Made by a program: the position numbers and the translations under genes. Below, one piece after another: positions 26,750-35,198 of a stretch of 36,239 nucleotides of DNA (positions are counted from its first letter, which is position 1; each line of letters opens with the position of its first letter). The notes beneath the pieces were generated by a model. That model was not told the origin of the DNA. It saw only the letters and a list, made by a program, of their open reading frames with translations, and searched no databases. The stretch is from a filamentous cyanobacterium CCP2 (lineage in GTDB: Bacteria > Cyanobacteriota > Cyanobacteriia > Elainellales > Elainellaceae). Where the stretch lies: NCBI GenBank assembly GCA_003003615.1, contig PVWD01000031.1, positions 1-36,239 of the forward strand, read 5' to 3'.

Positions 26750-28639
26750 TCATTGTGAATCATCATCACGAGATTTTCTAGATCTGCCATCTCTAGACAT
26801 GTTGATGATAGGTAGAGCAGATTGAACCTGGAGCGACTGTTGTGGAACGCCGATGTTAATTCCAGTTTGGTCGAAGGCAATTTTTAAGCGTCTACGATAT
26901 TCACGGGCAACGTCCCACTGTTTCAACGGTAAGGTTTTAATCCAGATTCGCACCGTCGCACCTACATGGTCTAAATTGTCAACCCCTAATAGTAAAGGCG
27001 GTTCTAAAATTAGGTTTTTCCAAATTGGATCATCTCGCATATCGTCGGCAATTCGTTCAACTAATTCCAGTGCTTGGTTGATGTCGGATGTGTGGGAAAC
27101 GGGAATCATAATATCGACTCGCGACCACTCTTTAGACAAGTTTTGCACGATCGCGATTTGGCTATTTGGAATGGTGATTAACCGTCCTTCTTCATTGCGT
27201 AGTTGGGTAATGCGGAGGTTCATCGTTTCTACAAAACCTGCCACCTCTCCCACGACAATCACATCGCCCACGCCATACTGGTCTTCCATCAAAATCAAAA
27301 ACCCGTTGATAATATCTCGCAGCAGGTTTTGTGATGCTAAGGAAACAGCGATACCAATGATTCCGGCACCGGCGAGCAATGGGCCTAAATCTAAGCCTAA
27401 AACCGCCAGAATGGTCAGAATCCCGATCGCAATAATGACGGTGGCAACGATGCTTTTAATTACCTGAGAGAAAGTGGAAAAGCGCAACGCCAAACGTTGA
27501 GACTGTACCGAGACGAGGGCTGTCCGTTCTTGAAGTACCAGTGCCACGCGATCGATCAACACATTGCTTAACCGAATCAGCCCATAGATGGTTAAGATAA
27601 CCACCGCCACTCGGAAGGGAATCTCTAAGGCACTGAGGATGAGGGGCCGAAAGCCGCGAGTATAGGGAAACAAGCCCAAAATTGCAAAAATGCCACCTGC
27701 CCAAAGTAGCCACTGCCCAATGCGGCAAAGCCAGCGTTGAAACTCAATGACGCTGACCTTTTGCTGCTTAGAAACTTTTTGCCGTAATGCACTAACCACC
27801 TGAGACGATGGCGGATCAGACGGATCATTGGGTGGAAGGGCCGCAATTTGCTCAGCAATGCGAGATTTGCGGTGAGCCAGCCAGGATTGAATTCTGGCCA
27901 GGGCCCAACTCAAAAGCACAACGCTCAACAAAATGATCCCAGCAATTTGGGCTTGCTGCCACAAAAATTCAGGTTGACGTTCTGCTCGGTAGTTCAAAAA
28001 GCCGCTACGAATAGTTCGCCTCAGTTCATTGGCTCCGACCGTCGGATCAGAGGAACCTGCTAAGCGGGCATCCAACGCTGTTACTGTCAGCAAAAATAGC
28101 GGATCGCCTGTTCCATTTTCAATGTAAATAACGGGCAAATTATTTTGGCGATCGGGTTCCCAGTAAACCTGGAGCGTTGCCGGATTGGAAACTTCCTGTG
28201 CAACGGTGTTCAACCGCTGCTGAATTTCCGCTGCCCTAAGCTGAGCTGAAATCGTATCGGTTGGTGCGACTCGAAACAGTGTTCGTCCATCCAGGCGGAC
28301 AGGAGCCGAGTTGATATACCGCTCCACAGGAGTTAGCAGCCCGTCAACAACTGGAAATTCAAACCGTTCTGGCGTTGTGGGGGAAGTGGGAAGGGCGGGA
28401 GATTCTAAGGAAGGGATATCGGGAAGAATTTCAGAGTCCTGGCTCCAAGCGGGTGTTGCAGCCCAAAATATCCCTATACAGAAAACGATCGTTCCCAAAA
28501 ATGCTGAAACGCTTCGCAGAAGTCGTTGACCCCGACGCGATCGTTTTTGCCAATCCCCAAACGGGTGGAGCGTGGGCTTGGGGCTTTGTTTATGGGTTTG
28601 TCTGGTGTGAGTTTGTCTGGGATGTCGCGGTTTAACCAT
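26750..28639 (-). CDS. Mechanosensitive ion channel of the MscS family
   Basis: The 629-residue protein has an N-terminal membrane or signal segment (about 44-64, ending ATPAWSQ), then an exported domain (70-225) that I do not recognise beyond general MscS-with-large-N-terminus proteins. Further membrane helices lie around 230-250, 315-340, 345-365 and 385-440. The pore and beta domain are clear: LAGAGIIGIAVSLASQNLLRD (pore helix with Gly/Ala pattern), INGFLILMEDQYGVGDVI, VETMNLRITQLRNEEGRLITIPNSQI, and the C-terminal VREYRRRLKIAF-like region. It lets solutes out of the cell on hypo-osmotic shock. The exact start is uncertain because the first ~40 residues are basic and low in complexity. Confidence 0.93.
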   Translation of the reverse strand: MVKPRHPRQTHTRQTHKQSPKPTLHPFGDWQKRSRRGQRLLRSVSAFLGTIVFCIGIFWAATPAWSQDSEILPDIPSLESPALPTSPTTPERFEFPVVDGLLTPVERYINSAPVRLDGRTLFRVAPTDTISAQLRAAEIQQRLNTVAQEVSNPATLQVYWEPDRQNNLPVIYIENGTGDPLFLLTVTALDARLAGSSDPTVGANELRRTIRSGFLNYRAERQPEFLWQQAQIAGIILLSVVLLSWALARIQSWLAHRKSRIAEQIAALPPNDPSDPPSSQVVSALRQKVSKQQKVSVIEFQRWLCRIGQWLLWAGGIFAILGLFPYTRGFRPLILSALEIPFRVAVVILTIYGLIRLSNVLIDRVALVLQERTALVSVQSQRLALRFSTFSQVIKSIVATVIIAIGILTILAVLGLDLGPLLAGAGIIGIAVSLASQNLLRDIINGFLILMEDQYGVGDVIVVGEVAGFVETMNLRITQLRNEEGRLITIPNSQIAIVQNLSKEWSRVDIMIPVSHTSDINQALELVERIADDMRDDPIWKNLILEPPLLLGVDNLDHVGATVRIWIKTLPLKQWDVAREYRRRLKIAFDQTGINIGVPQQSLQVQSALPIINMSRDGRSRKSRDDDSQ

Positions 28640-28912
28640 TCTGACGTTCAGACTCCTATTCGTTTAGACTCCTATTCCTGCGTTTGGGCAAAACCCCGTT
28701 CAACATAGTCTCTAGCAGTAGCGAAAAGGTTCCCCCATAAGATGGATTCTATAACGTCTGGATTTGGAACGACATGGAGAATAAACCTATCTCAGAAGCA
28801 CTCATTTAACCGATCGTCCAGAGTTTATCCCTTTGGATCGATTCATATTTCTCTGACGGTTGACATAATAAAGACGAAATAAGGACGAAAGCCGCTAACA
28901 GGGAGATGACAG

Positions 28913-29191
28913 ATGAATATGCAAGTTGCACAACCCAAATCTTCATCCAATCAGACGGAATTGAACCGGGCTGATCAAACGGAATTTATTTTAACGATGG
29001 CATTTCTTTTTGATTTGGATCAGCCTAGCCAAGAAGATGCAAAAGCTACAAAAACCGCATCCTCTACGAATCAAGATGCTCCCGTGGCAGATTCAGCCAG
29101 TGCCTTATCAAATGCTTCATTTGATCCATCAACCACTCAAGTAAATTTCTCCAGCGTGAATATGTTATTGTTACGTCCCATTCTGCTGTAG
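28913..29191 (+). CDS. Small polar protein of unknown function (92 aa)
   Basis: I do not recognise this gene. It starts MNMQVAQPKSSSNQTELN with GGGAG 8 bases before the ATG, which is a good ribosome site. The product is Ser/Ala/Thr/Gln-rich with a short hydrophobic stretch (TEFILTMAFLFDLDQ) and a hydrophobic end (VNMLLLRPILL). It may be disordered. It shares orientation and a 100-base gap with the DUF6335-like gene, so the two could be a unit. Codon use looks like its neighbours. A spurious frame is possible. Confidence 0.5.
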   Translation: MNMQVAQPKSSSNQTELNRADQTEFILTMAFLFDLDQPSQEDAKATKTASSTNQDAPVADSASALSNASFDPSTTQVNFSSVNMLLLRPILL

Positions 29192-29291
29192 GAAACCAGA
29201 GTGATTAACGTTTATAATTCCAGTTTTTGTTTGTAAAAACAATTTTGAATTGGAAACGATTTCAACGGAATAAAAATTAGGAGTAAGCGAT

Positions 29292-29618
29292 ATGGCAAGT
29301 AATTCTGCTGAGCCAAATAATGCTGGGGCAAATAATTTTGACCAAAGCCCTGATGCAGCACTGAGTCAAGATCCGATCGTGGAAACCAGCTTATCCCAGG
29401 AGGATGTGTCCCCCACAGGTCAGGCGATTCCTTCCGGTTATGAACCAATCGGAGAAGAAGTCGAAGGCAGCACAACACCGTCAGATAATACGGTAGATGA
29501 CATGGCAGATGCGATCGGAGTGGAACTGCGCGATCGAGAATATGTTGCTGTAAAAGATAAGTTACAACGGCGAGACGATCGACGATATGAACTTGATCCG
29601 GATTCAGCAGAAAGCTAG
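29292..29618 (+). CDS. DUF6335-like small acidic protein (108 aa)
   Basis: This acidic protein has an N-terminal low-complexity half (SNSAEPNNAGANNFDQSPDAA) and a C-terminal conserved-looking core: GEEVEGSTTPSDNTVDDMADAIGVELRDREYVAVKDKLQRRDDRRYELDPDSAE. The pattern TP-x-D-x-VDDMADAIGVE...ERRDDRRYELDPDSAE is what I know from the cyanobacterial DUF6335 family, whose role is unknown. The ATG at 29292 is preceded by TAGGAG (AGGAGTAAGCGAT) at the right distance. It lies upstream of the CPA1 antiporter on the same strand but 180 bases away, so co-transcription is uncertain. Confidence 0.66.
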   Translation: MASNSAEPNNAGANNFDQSPDAALSQDPIVETSLSQEDVSPTGQAIPSGYEPIGEEVEGSTTPSDNTVDDMADAIGVELRDREYVAVKDKLQRRDDRRYELDPDSAES

Positions 29619-29801
29619 TCAAGACATCTTCTCGCGATTCTTCAACCTCAAAAGCAAAGGATCTGATTCAGACCAACGTTAATATGCTCAATCCTGGTGA
29701 GCAACGGTTAAGGTTAAACCAACAGATGTGAAGCGCACCAAACGAAAGGCTGAATTTGGATTATGATCTCTGGCGATAGAGAAGTAATTTGAGGCTTTTG
29801 G

Positions 29802-31370
29802 ATGGCAATTGAAGCATCAATGGCTGAGGCTGCGATCGAGCAAAACCTGGAGCGGTTCCTTCTAGTCCTATCCGTTTCTCTGAGCGTTGCAACGCTGCCG
29901 CAGATTGTAAGCTGGTTTCGACGAATTCCCTACACCTTGCTGCTGGTGATCGTGGGTTTAGGGCTGGCCGTAGCAGATGTTCGGCTAATTAACCTATCCC
30001 CCAACTTGATCCTATTTATTTTTCTGCCTCCCCTGCTATTTGAAGCAGCCTGGAACTTAAAGTGGTCAGAGTTAAAACAAAATTTGATCCCGATTACGCT
30101 GTTTGCGGTTTTGGGCGTTGTGATTTCGACTGCCGGAATTAGCCTGGGGTTAAGCCAAATTTCTGGAGTGCCCATTGCGATCGCCTCGCTGATTGGAGCC
30201 AGTTTAGCCGCCACTGACCCGGTTTCGGTTACAGCATTATTTCGAGAGTTGGGCGTTGCCAAACGGCTTTCTGTCCTAATGGAGGGGGAAAGCTTGTTCA
30301 ACGATGGCATGGCGGTTGTGGCGTTTAGCTTTTTGGTCGCTCTGTCCTTGGGAGATGCCGAGCTAGCTGTGCGGCCAATTCTCGTTGAGTTTTTTGTGGT
30401 CGTGGGGTTGGGTTTAGGCATTGGCATGTTGATTGGATTTGGGATCTCCTACCTCACCCAACGGTTTGACTTACCACTGGTTGAGCAATCCCTCACGCTG
30501 GTTTCTGCATACGGTTGTTACATTGTGACAGAACAACTGGGCGGTTCTGGGGTGATTGGCGTGGTGACAACGGGATTGATTTTAGGCAATTTTGGCTCCC
30601 GGATTGGAATGAACCCGCGCACCCGAATCATCGTTACGGAGTTTTGGGAGTTTATTGCCTTTTTTGTGAACTCCATTATGTTTTTGCTGATTGGCGATCA
30701 AATTTTGTTTCGATCGCTGCGAGAAAATTTACCCACGATCGCCGTCACCGTTGGGCTAATGATCCTCACACGGGCCATTGCAATTTATGGCTTAACGTTT
30801 TTCTCCAATCGCGTGGTAAACTCTGAAATTCCGATCGCCAATCAAACAGTGCTGTGGTGGGGCGGCTTGCGCGGTTCAGTGTCGATTGCTCTGGCTTTAA
30901 GCGTACCGGCAACGCTGGCAGGGAGAGATGAGGTCATTGCCACGGTTTTTGGCGTTGTTTTGTTTACGCTGCTCGTACAGGGGTTGACCATCCAGCCGTT
31001 GTTAAAAGCTCTCAATCTTTTGGGGGATCAGCCGGTACGCCAAGAGTATTCAGAACTGGTAGCCCGACGAGCAGCCCTGGAACGGGTAATGCAACATTTA
31101 ACGCAGATGAAAGAACGACCTGAAGTGGAAGCCGATTTTTACAACTTGCAGAAGGCTCTTGTTAAAGGAGAATTACAAAAACTAGAAAATGAAATTGACA
31201 AATTAATGAATGAAAATCCTAATTTGCGCGAATTTACAACGGAACAATTGCGATCGGAATTAATGGCAATTGAAGCAGATACCTATGCCGAGTTTGTTAG
31301 AGTTGGGCGGCTAAACGAAGAACTTGCTCCTACCTTACAGCTTATGTTTAACCAAAATGGAGAAGGCTAG
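29802..31370 (+). CDS. CPA1-type Na+/H+ antiporter (NhaP-like)
   Basis: The 522-residue protein has about twelve membrane helices in the first ~410 residues and a cytoplasmic tail with helical, charged sequence (EYSELVARRAALERVMQHLTQM). CPA1 signatures are visible: FIFLPPLLFEAAWNL (74-87), IGASLAATDPVSVTALFRELG (131-151) with D139, and EGESLFNDGMAVVAF with the ion-binding N167-D168. Later motifs WWGGLRGSVSIALALSVP and LLVQGLTIQPLL are standard. It exchanges cytoplasmic sodium (or potassium) for protons at the plasma or thylakoid membrane. The nearby osmotic genes suggest ion and osmotic balance. Confidence 0.94.
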   Translation: MAIEASMAEAAIEQNLERFLLVLSVSLSVATLPQIVSWFRRIPYTLLLVIVGLGLAVADVRLINLSPNLILFIFLPPLLFEAAWNLKWSELKQNLIPITLFAVLGVVISTAGISLGLSQISGVPIAIASLIGASLAATDPVSVTALFRELGVAKRLSVLMEGESLFNDGMAVVAFSFLVALSLGDAELAVRPILVEFFVVVGLGLGIGMLIGFGISYLTQRFDLPLVEQSLTLVSAYGCYIVTEQLGGSGVIGVVTTGLILGNFGSRIGMNPRTRIIVTEFWEFIAFFVNSIMFLLIGDQILFRSLRENLPTIAVTVGLMILTRAIAIYGLTFFSNRVVNSEIPIANQTVLWWGGLRGSVSIALALSVPATLAGRDEVIATVFGVVLFTLLVQGLTIQPLLKALNLLGDQPVRQEYSELVARRAALERVMQHLTQMKERPEVEADFYNLQKALVKGELQKLENEIDKLMNENPNLREFTTEQLRSELMAIEADTYAEFVRVGRLNEELAPTLQLMFNQNGEG

Positions 31371-31546
31371 GCCCATTCCAGCAGCATGTGCGTCTTGCGG
31401 AGTGTTAAGATGCAGCCCTAATTTCCGGGGCAAGCGGGAAAATGACTGTGGCTGTTAGTAAATCTGATGAAAAATTCTGCTCTAACCCCCTAGGGCAGTC
31501 CGAAAAATGAGTTGGACAGTTTTAAGTTCTCAATCCGTCCGTTGTT

Positions 31547-31576
31547 AAGTTTCAGCAACCTAAGATTGTCCTAACC
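31547..31576 (-). repeat. Partial copy of the dispersed repeat
   Basis: GTTTCAGCAACCTAAGATTG and the following TCCTAACCC match the middle of the 97-base repeat's reverse complement at about 26 of 29 bases. It sits in the gap between the antiporter and the DUF900 hydrolase; only this core is recognisable. Confidence 0.65.
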
Positions 31577-31611
31577 CATTCATCGCCCTATCGCCTTAAA
31601 CCCCGATCGCC

Positions 31612-32664
31612 ATGACAAAAATTTACTTTGCCACCAACCGCAACCCCTTACCCCCCAACGCGCCAACCGATTTTGGCAGTACCTTCAGCACTGATGGACT
31701 CGCGAATCTCCGTTTTGGCAAAGCGGAAGTGTCTCCAGATCGAAACATTCCCCCACAAATTACTGTTGCCCCTGAGGATTTATTCAGCGATCCCCCGCTG
31801 CTAGGAAGCCAAATGATCTTTGAAGAAGTCCGCCAGGAAATGTGCGAACAGGCCGAAGATACGCTCATTTTCATTCACGGCTTCAATACTTCCTTTCACA
31901 ATGCCCTGCGCCAAGCCGCTGAACTCCATCAAATTTTGACCCGCCCGGATGCCCTCAACCCAAATGATCCGTTGCGGCTGAATATGTGCGTCTTTTCCTG
32001 GCCATCCGATGCTTCCTTGCTCCTAACAAACCCCCGATCGCAGGATGTGGTTGCTTACCGAAACGATCGTCTGGATGCAGCTGCTTCTGGGGCCGCCTTT
32101 GCCAGAGGGTTTTTGAAGGTAGCAGATTTTATTAATAGCAATGTAGAAGAACGGTGTCGCCAACGCTTGCATTTAATCACCCACAGTATGGGGGCATATG
32201 TGCTGCGCCATGCCTTGCAGGAAGTTCGTAAATTTGTGCCGGAGCGACTGCCGCGCATTTTTGATCAAACTTTACTGATTGCGGCCGATGAAGATGATGA
32301 TGCCTTCGAGCATGATCATAAACTGCGATTACTTCCCCGCATCACTCGCCATACCAGCGTTTACTTTAACCGAAATGATTTAGCATTGTGGGCCAGCGAT
32401 CGGCTTAAAGGCAACCCGGCTCGCTTGGGTACAGATGGGCCGCTTCAGCCGCTCCAACTACCGCGTCATGTTTATCCGATCGACTGTACCGATGTTGTCT
32501 CCCGGTTGAGCGATCCGACATCCCATAGTTATCATCTCAACGTGGAACGAGTGGCGATCGACCTGCGGCAAGTATTACGCAATCAAGTGTCCGATGAAAT
32601 TCCGGGACGCAAGTATGTGCAAGATTCTAATACCTATCGCTTATTGATCAATCTTCCATCCTAA
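31612..32664 (+). CDS. DUF900-type alpha/beta hydrolase
   Basis: This 350-residue protein starts MTKIYFATNRNP, the usual opening of the DUF900 (PF05990) hydrolases. The catalytic parts are the HGFNTSF oxyanion loop (89-95) and the elbow ITHSMGAYVLRHAL, with S192 as the likely nucleophile in THSMG rather than the common GHSxG. A second conserved segment, LIAADEDDDAFE, likely supplies the acid, and the HVYPIDCTDV and SHSYH regions follow. No signal peptide or membrane helix is seen, so it is cytoplasmic. Substrate unknown. It precedes the Uma2 gene by 41 bases on the same strand. Confidence 0.86.
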   Translation: MTKIYFATNRNPLPPNAPTDFGSTFSTDGLANLRFGKAEVSPDRNIPPQITVAPEDLFSDPPLLGSQMIFEEVRQEMCEQAEDTLIFIHGFNTSFHNALRQAAELHQILTRPDALNPNDPLRLNMCVFSWPSDASLLLTNPRSQDVVAYRNDRLDAAASGAAFARGFLKVADFINSNVEERCRQRLHLITHSMGAYVLRHALQEVRKFVPERLPRIFDQTLLIAADEDDDAFEHDHKLRLLPRITRHTSVYFNRNDLALWASDRLKGNPARLGTDGPLQPLQLPRHVYPIDCTDVVSRLSDPTSHSYHLNVERVAIDLRQVLRNQVSDEIPGRKYVQDSNTYRLLINLPS

Positions 32665-32705
32665 AAAAATCTTTAGAATCTCAGACATCCCCAGTTCGCT
32701 ACACT

Positions 32706-33461
32706 ATGAACAGCATCCTGGGAATGGCCATGACCTTTGCAGATTTTCCCCTCGAAGAGATTCGGTTGCCGCCCTGTGACCTATGGAGCGACGAACCGCC
32801 GTTGGAAAGTGATTTACATCGCGATCAGATCGACCTGCTGTTAGCCTGTTTGAGAACATGGTGGCGCGATCGAAACGATTTTTACGCCACTGGCAACCTC
32901 ACCATTTACTACAGTGAAGATAACATTACGACCCGCGACTTTCGTGGCCCCGATTTCTTTGTTGTTTTAGGGACGGAAAATCGTCCTCGTCGGAGTTGGA
33001 TGGTGTGGGCAGAAGGGGGAAATTACCCAAATGTGATTGTTGAGCTTTTGTCCAACAGCACGGCAAGGGTCGATCGCAATGAGAAAAAGCAGCTTTACCA
33101 GAATACCTTTCGCACGCCAGAGTACTTCTGGTTTCACCCTGAGACCCTAGAATTTGAAGGATTCCGGCTCATGGCTGGCCAATATCGCCCCATTAAGCCC
33201 AACGCCATCGGCCATCGCTGGAGCCAACAGTTAGAACTATTCCTGGGAATCCACGATCGCCAACTGCGGTTCTTCGATGCCTCTGGAAACCTGCTTCCTT
33301 CCCCAGAAGAGCGAGCTGAACAAGAACACCAAAGAGCAGAGCAGGAACGCCAAAGGGCAGAACAAGAGCACCAAAGGGCAGAGCAAGAACGCCAAAGGGT
33401 AGAGGAACTTCAACGAGAGTTAGAAGCACTTCGATCGCGTTTGCAAGAGGGTAATGGGTAA
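32706..33461 (+). CDS. Uma2 family (DUF820) putative restriction-endonuclease-fold protein with a heptad-repeat tail
   Basis: The ~195-residue core is the Uma2/DUF820 PD-(D/E)xK fold common in cyanobacteria: FRGPDFFVVLG (Asp), NVIVELLSNSTARVDRNEKKQLYQN (Glu and Lys of the active site), then EYFWFHPETLEFEGFRL. After LLPSPEER the tail is four seven-residue repeats RAEQEHQ/RAEQERQ, then RVEELQRELEALRSRLQ, so a coiled coil is expected, as in many Uma2 proteins. The underlying DNA is four 21-base units (33312-33395). Start may be ATG 32706, 32724 or 32730. The stop falls in GGGTAAT heptamers, giving the GNG end. Nuclease activity is unproven for most of this family. Confidence 0.88.
   Translation: MNSILGMAMTFADFPLEEIRLPPCDLWSDEPPLESDLHRDQIDLLLACLRTWWRDRNDFYATGNLTIYYSEDNITTRDFRGPDFFVVLGTENRPRRSWMVWAEGGNYPNVIVELLSNSTARVDRNEKKQLYQNTFRTPEYFWFHPETLEFEGFRLMAGQYRPIKPNAIGHRWSQQLELFLGIHDRQLRFFDASGNLLPSPEERAEQEHQRAEQERQRAEQEHQRAEQERQRVEELQRELEALRSRLQEGNG
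33312..33395 (+). repeat. Four 21-base in-frame coding repeats of the Uma2 tail
   Basis: Alternating units encode RAEQEHQ and RAEQERQ, with third-position drift between units. The even/odd pattern suggests duplication of a 42-base pair of heptads. Confidence 0.88.
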
Positions 33462-33483
33462 TGGGTAATGGGTGATGGGTGAT
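33449..33483 (+). repeat. Five GGGTAAT/GGGTGAT heptamers across the Uma2 stop codon
   Basis: GGGTAAT x3 then GGGTGAT x2 in perfect register. The stop TAA (33459-33461) lies in the second unit. The same heptamer family as in 5162-5241. Confidence 0.9.
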
Positions 33484-33512
33484 AAGTTGATTGGTGCTTA
33501 CTAACATCAGAA

Positions 33513-33612
33513 TATAGCCCTACGCAAGCACGTTAAGACAGTTCCGTAATGCCAAACCTATTTTAGGGTTCCGTTACCTGAGATTGTCCTAACCTTTCCA
33601 TCCGTTGCTATA
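33513..33612 (-). repeat. Dispersed repeat, copy 2 (100 bases, inverted)
   Basis: The reverse complement matches copy 1 (23244-23340) with about seven substitutions and a 3-base gap. Both copies end in TATAGC or its near complement. Located in the ~435-base gap between the Uma2 and RTX genes. Confidence 0.9.
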
Positions 33613-33657
33613 GGTAATAGAATCAGCAAAATTTTCCTGATCTTGTACTTTTGAGAT

Positions 33658-33727
33658 CGATCGCCTCATTCCAAAAAAAATCCTAGAACCTTCTAGGAAT
33701 ATTCTCAAAGCGTTCTTGAGATGTTCT
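33658..33727 (+). repeat. Left-hand direct repeat beside the second RTX gene
   Basis: CGATCGCCTCATTCC (33658-33672) and AAAGCGTTCTTGAGATGTTCT (33707-33727). The same two blocks, joined almost directly, occur on the other side of the RTX gene at 35345-35381. Here a terminator hairpin lies between them. Confidence 0.6.
33671..33698 (-). terminator. Intrinsic terminator for the second RTX gene
   Basis: On the minus strand TCCTAGAA-GG-TTCTAGGA is a perfect 8-bp stem followed directly by eight T residues. It is about 200 bases after the RTX stop codon, with no gene between. Confidence 0.8.
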
Positions 33728-33896
33728 GGTTCCAGGGATAAATGGCGATCGTTTCTTAACTTGGGGTTCTTCTTTTGAAGAAATCTACTTGCGGAATGAA
33801 CAGGGATCGCTTCATTGTTTGATTGGTGAATTGAAGCGATCGACCTGTTTATAGAACCTGTTTAAACCGGGTTACATCACTCTAATTGCAGTTGGG

Positions 33897-35198
33897 TCAT
33901 GCCCCAGGAACATATTGGAAGTCTTGCGCGAGGCTGACATTGATATTGTCCGCTACGACTCCAACCAGTTGATTGGTTGGCTTGTAGTATATAGCCATAT
34001 CATTATACGAGCCTCTCACTCCTGCCAGATCATCTAACCTCAATACATAATCACTCGCCTGACCCTGAACGGAAATCTTGTCTCCTTGAGCGCGGTTAAA
34101 GTCTGCAATGATGGCATAGCCACTAGTCCGGTAGAAATCCTTGAGGTAGAAGAAATCTGCCCCTGCTCCGCCAAACATCGTATCGACTCCACCACCCAAA
34201 CCGATGAGATGATCATTACCATCACCACCCACCATCTGGTCTGACCCGGCTCCGCCAATCAGTGTGTCGTTGAATCTGCTGCCCAGCAAGGTGTCATTAC
34301 CAGCCCCTCCATCCAGGTGGCTGCCTTCGTATACCTGCATATTTGCCACAAGCGTATTACCGAAGCGGTTGCCTACAGCCTGGGTGGTGTACCAACCAGC
34401 AAGTTCTACTCTTTCAACAAATTGTAGATCGTCAGACATTCGGTAGACTTGTTTTGCCGTAGGATGATTACTGTCGTAGATATTAGCAACGATCGTATCG
34501 GTTCCTTCATTGGCGTATTCAACGATTACTGGTGTGTTGTTGCTATAGATGTGATACGTGTCATTTCCTGTACCACCGTACAACGTATCTCCGACACCAC
34601 CAATTAGGGTGTCATTGCCGATGCCACCGTAAAGTTCAGAGCCACCTCCGGAACTAGTCAGCCAATCATTACCACTACCGCCATGAATGGTATCTTTACC
34701 ACCCATTCCAACGATTGTGTCGTTTCCACCTTCGCCACGGAGTTCATTATCCCATTTGTTTCCCCAGATCATGTTGTTTTGATTGTTCCCAGTCCCATTA
34801 CGACCAATTCCCTTTGCATCATCCATCAGGGTCAATTCTTCAACAAAATCAGGTAAAACGTATCGCTGTGCATAGGAGTTTACCCGATCGTACCCCTCAC
34901 CGTCTCGCTCAATGATTTGATCTCGTTCGCTATCGACAACATAAGTATCATTTCCTTTGCCGCCAATCATGCGATCGTCACCAGTTCCCCCATCCAGGGA
35001 ATCATCTCCATCTAGACCTGCCAATGTGTCATTGCCAGAGCCGCCGAGCAAAGTGTCGTTTTTTCCTCCCCCCGTTAGGCTGTCATGTCCAGCACCGCCA
35101 TCAATGTGCCAGCTATCCCACCATTTGATGGGCCAAATTCCTGATTGTTCTGCTGTGATCGTGTCGTTGCCAGAGCCGCCAGTTCTTCTTGTAACCAT
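33897..35198 (-). CDS. RTX-type calcium-binding secreted protein (433 aa)
   Basis: The protein is nearly all glycine/aspartate nonapeptide repeats of the hemolysin-type calcium-binding family: [84 protein letters not shown] and [26 protein letters not shown]. The repeats are broken up by short non-repeat stretches. The last ~80 residues (ADFNRAQGDKISVQGQASDYVLRLDDLAG) are the usual C-terminal beta-rich end before a type I secretion signal. No enzymatic domain is seen. AAGGAG lies 9 bases before the ATG on the minus strand. It may be an S-layer-like or surface calcium-binding protein; no type I transporter is present here. Confidence 0.88.
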   Translation of the reverse strand: MVTRRTGGSGNDTITAEQSGIWPIKWWDSWHIDGGAGHDSLTGGGKNDTLLGGSGNDTLAGLDGDDSLDGGTGDDRMIGGKGNDTYVVDSERDQIIERDGEGYDRVNSYAQRYVLPDFVEELTLMDDAKGIGRNGTGNNQNNMIWGNKWDNELRGEGGNDTIVGMGGKDTIHGGSGNDWLTSSGGGSELYGGIGNDTLIGGVGDTLYGGTGNDTYHIYSNNTPVIVEYANEGTDTIVANIYDSNHPTAKQVYRMSDDLQFVERVELAGWYTTQAVGNRFGNTLVANMQVYEGSHLDGGAGNDTLLGSRFNDTLIGGAGSDQMVGGDGNDHLIGLGGGVDTMFGGAGADFFYLKDFYRTSGYAIIADFNRAQGDKISVQGQASDYVLRLDDLAGVRGSYNDMAIYYKPTNQLVGVVADNINVSLAQDFQYVPGA

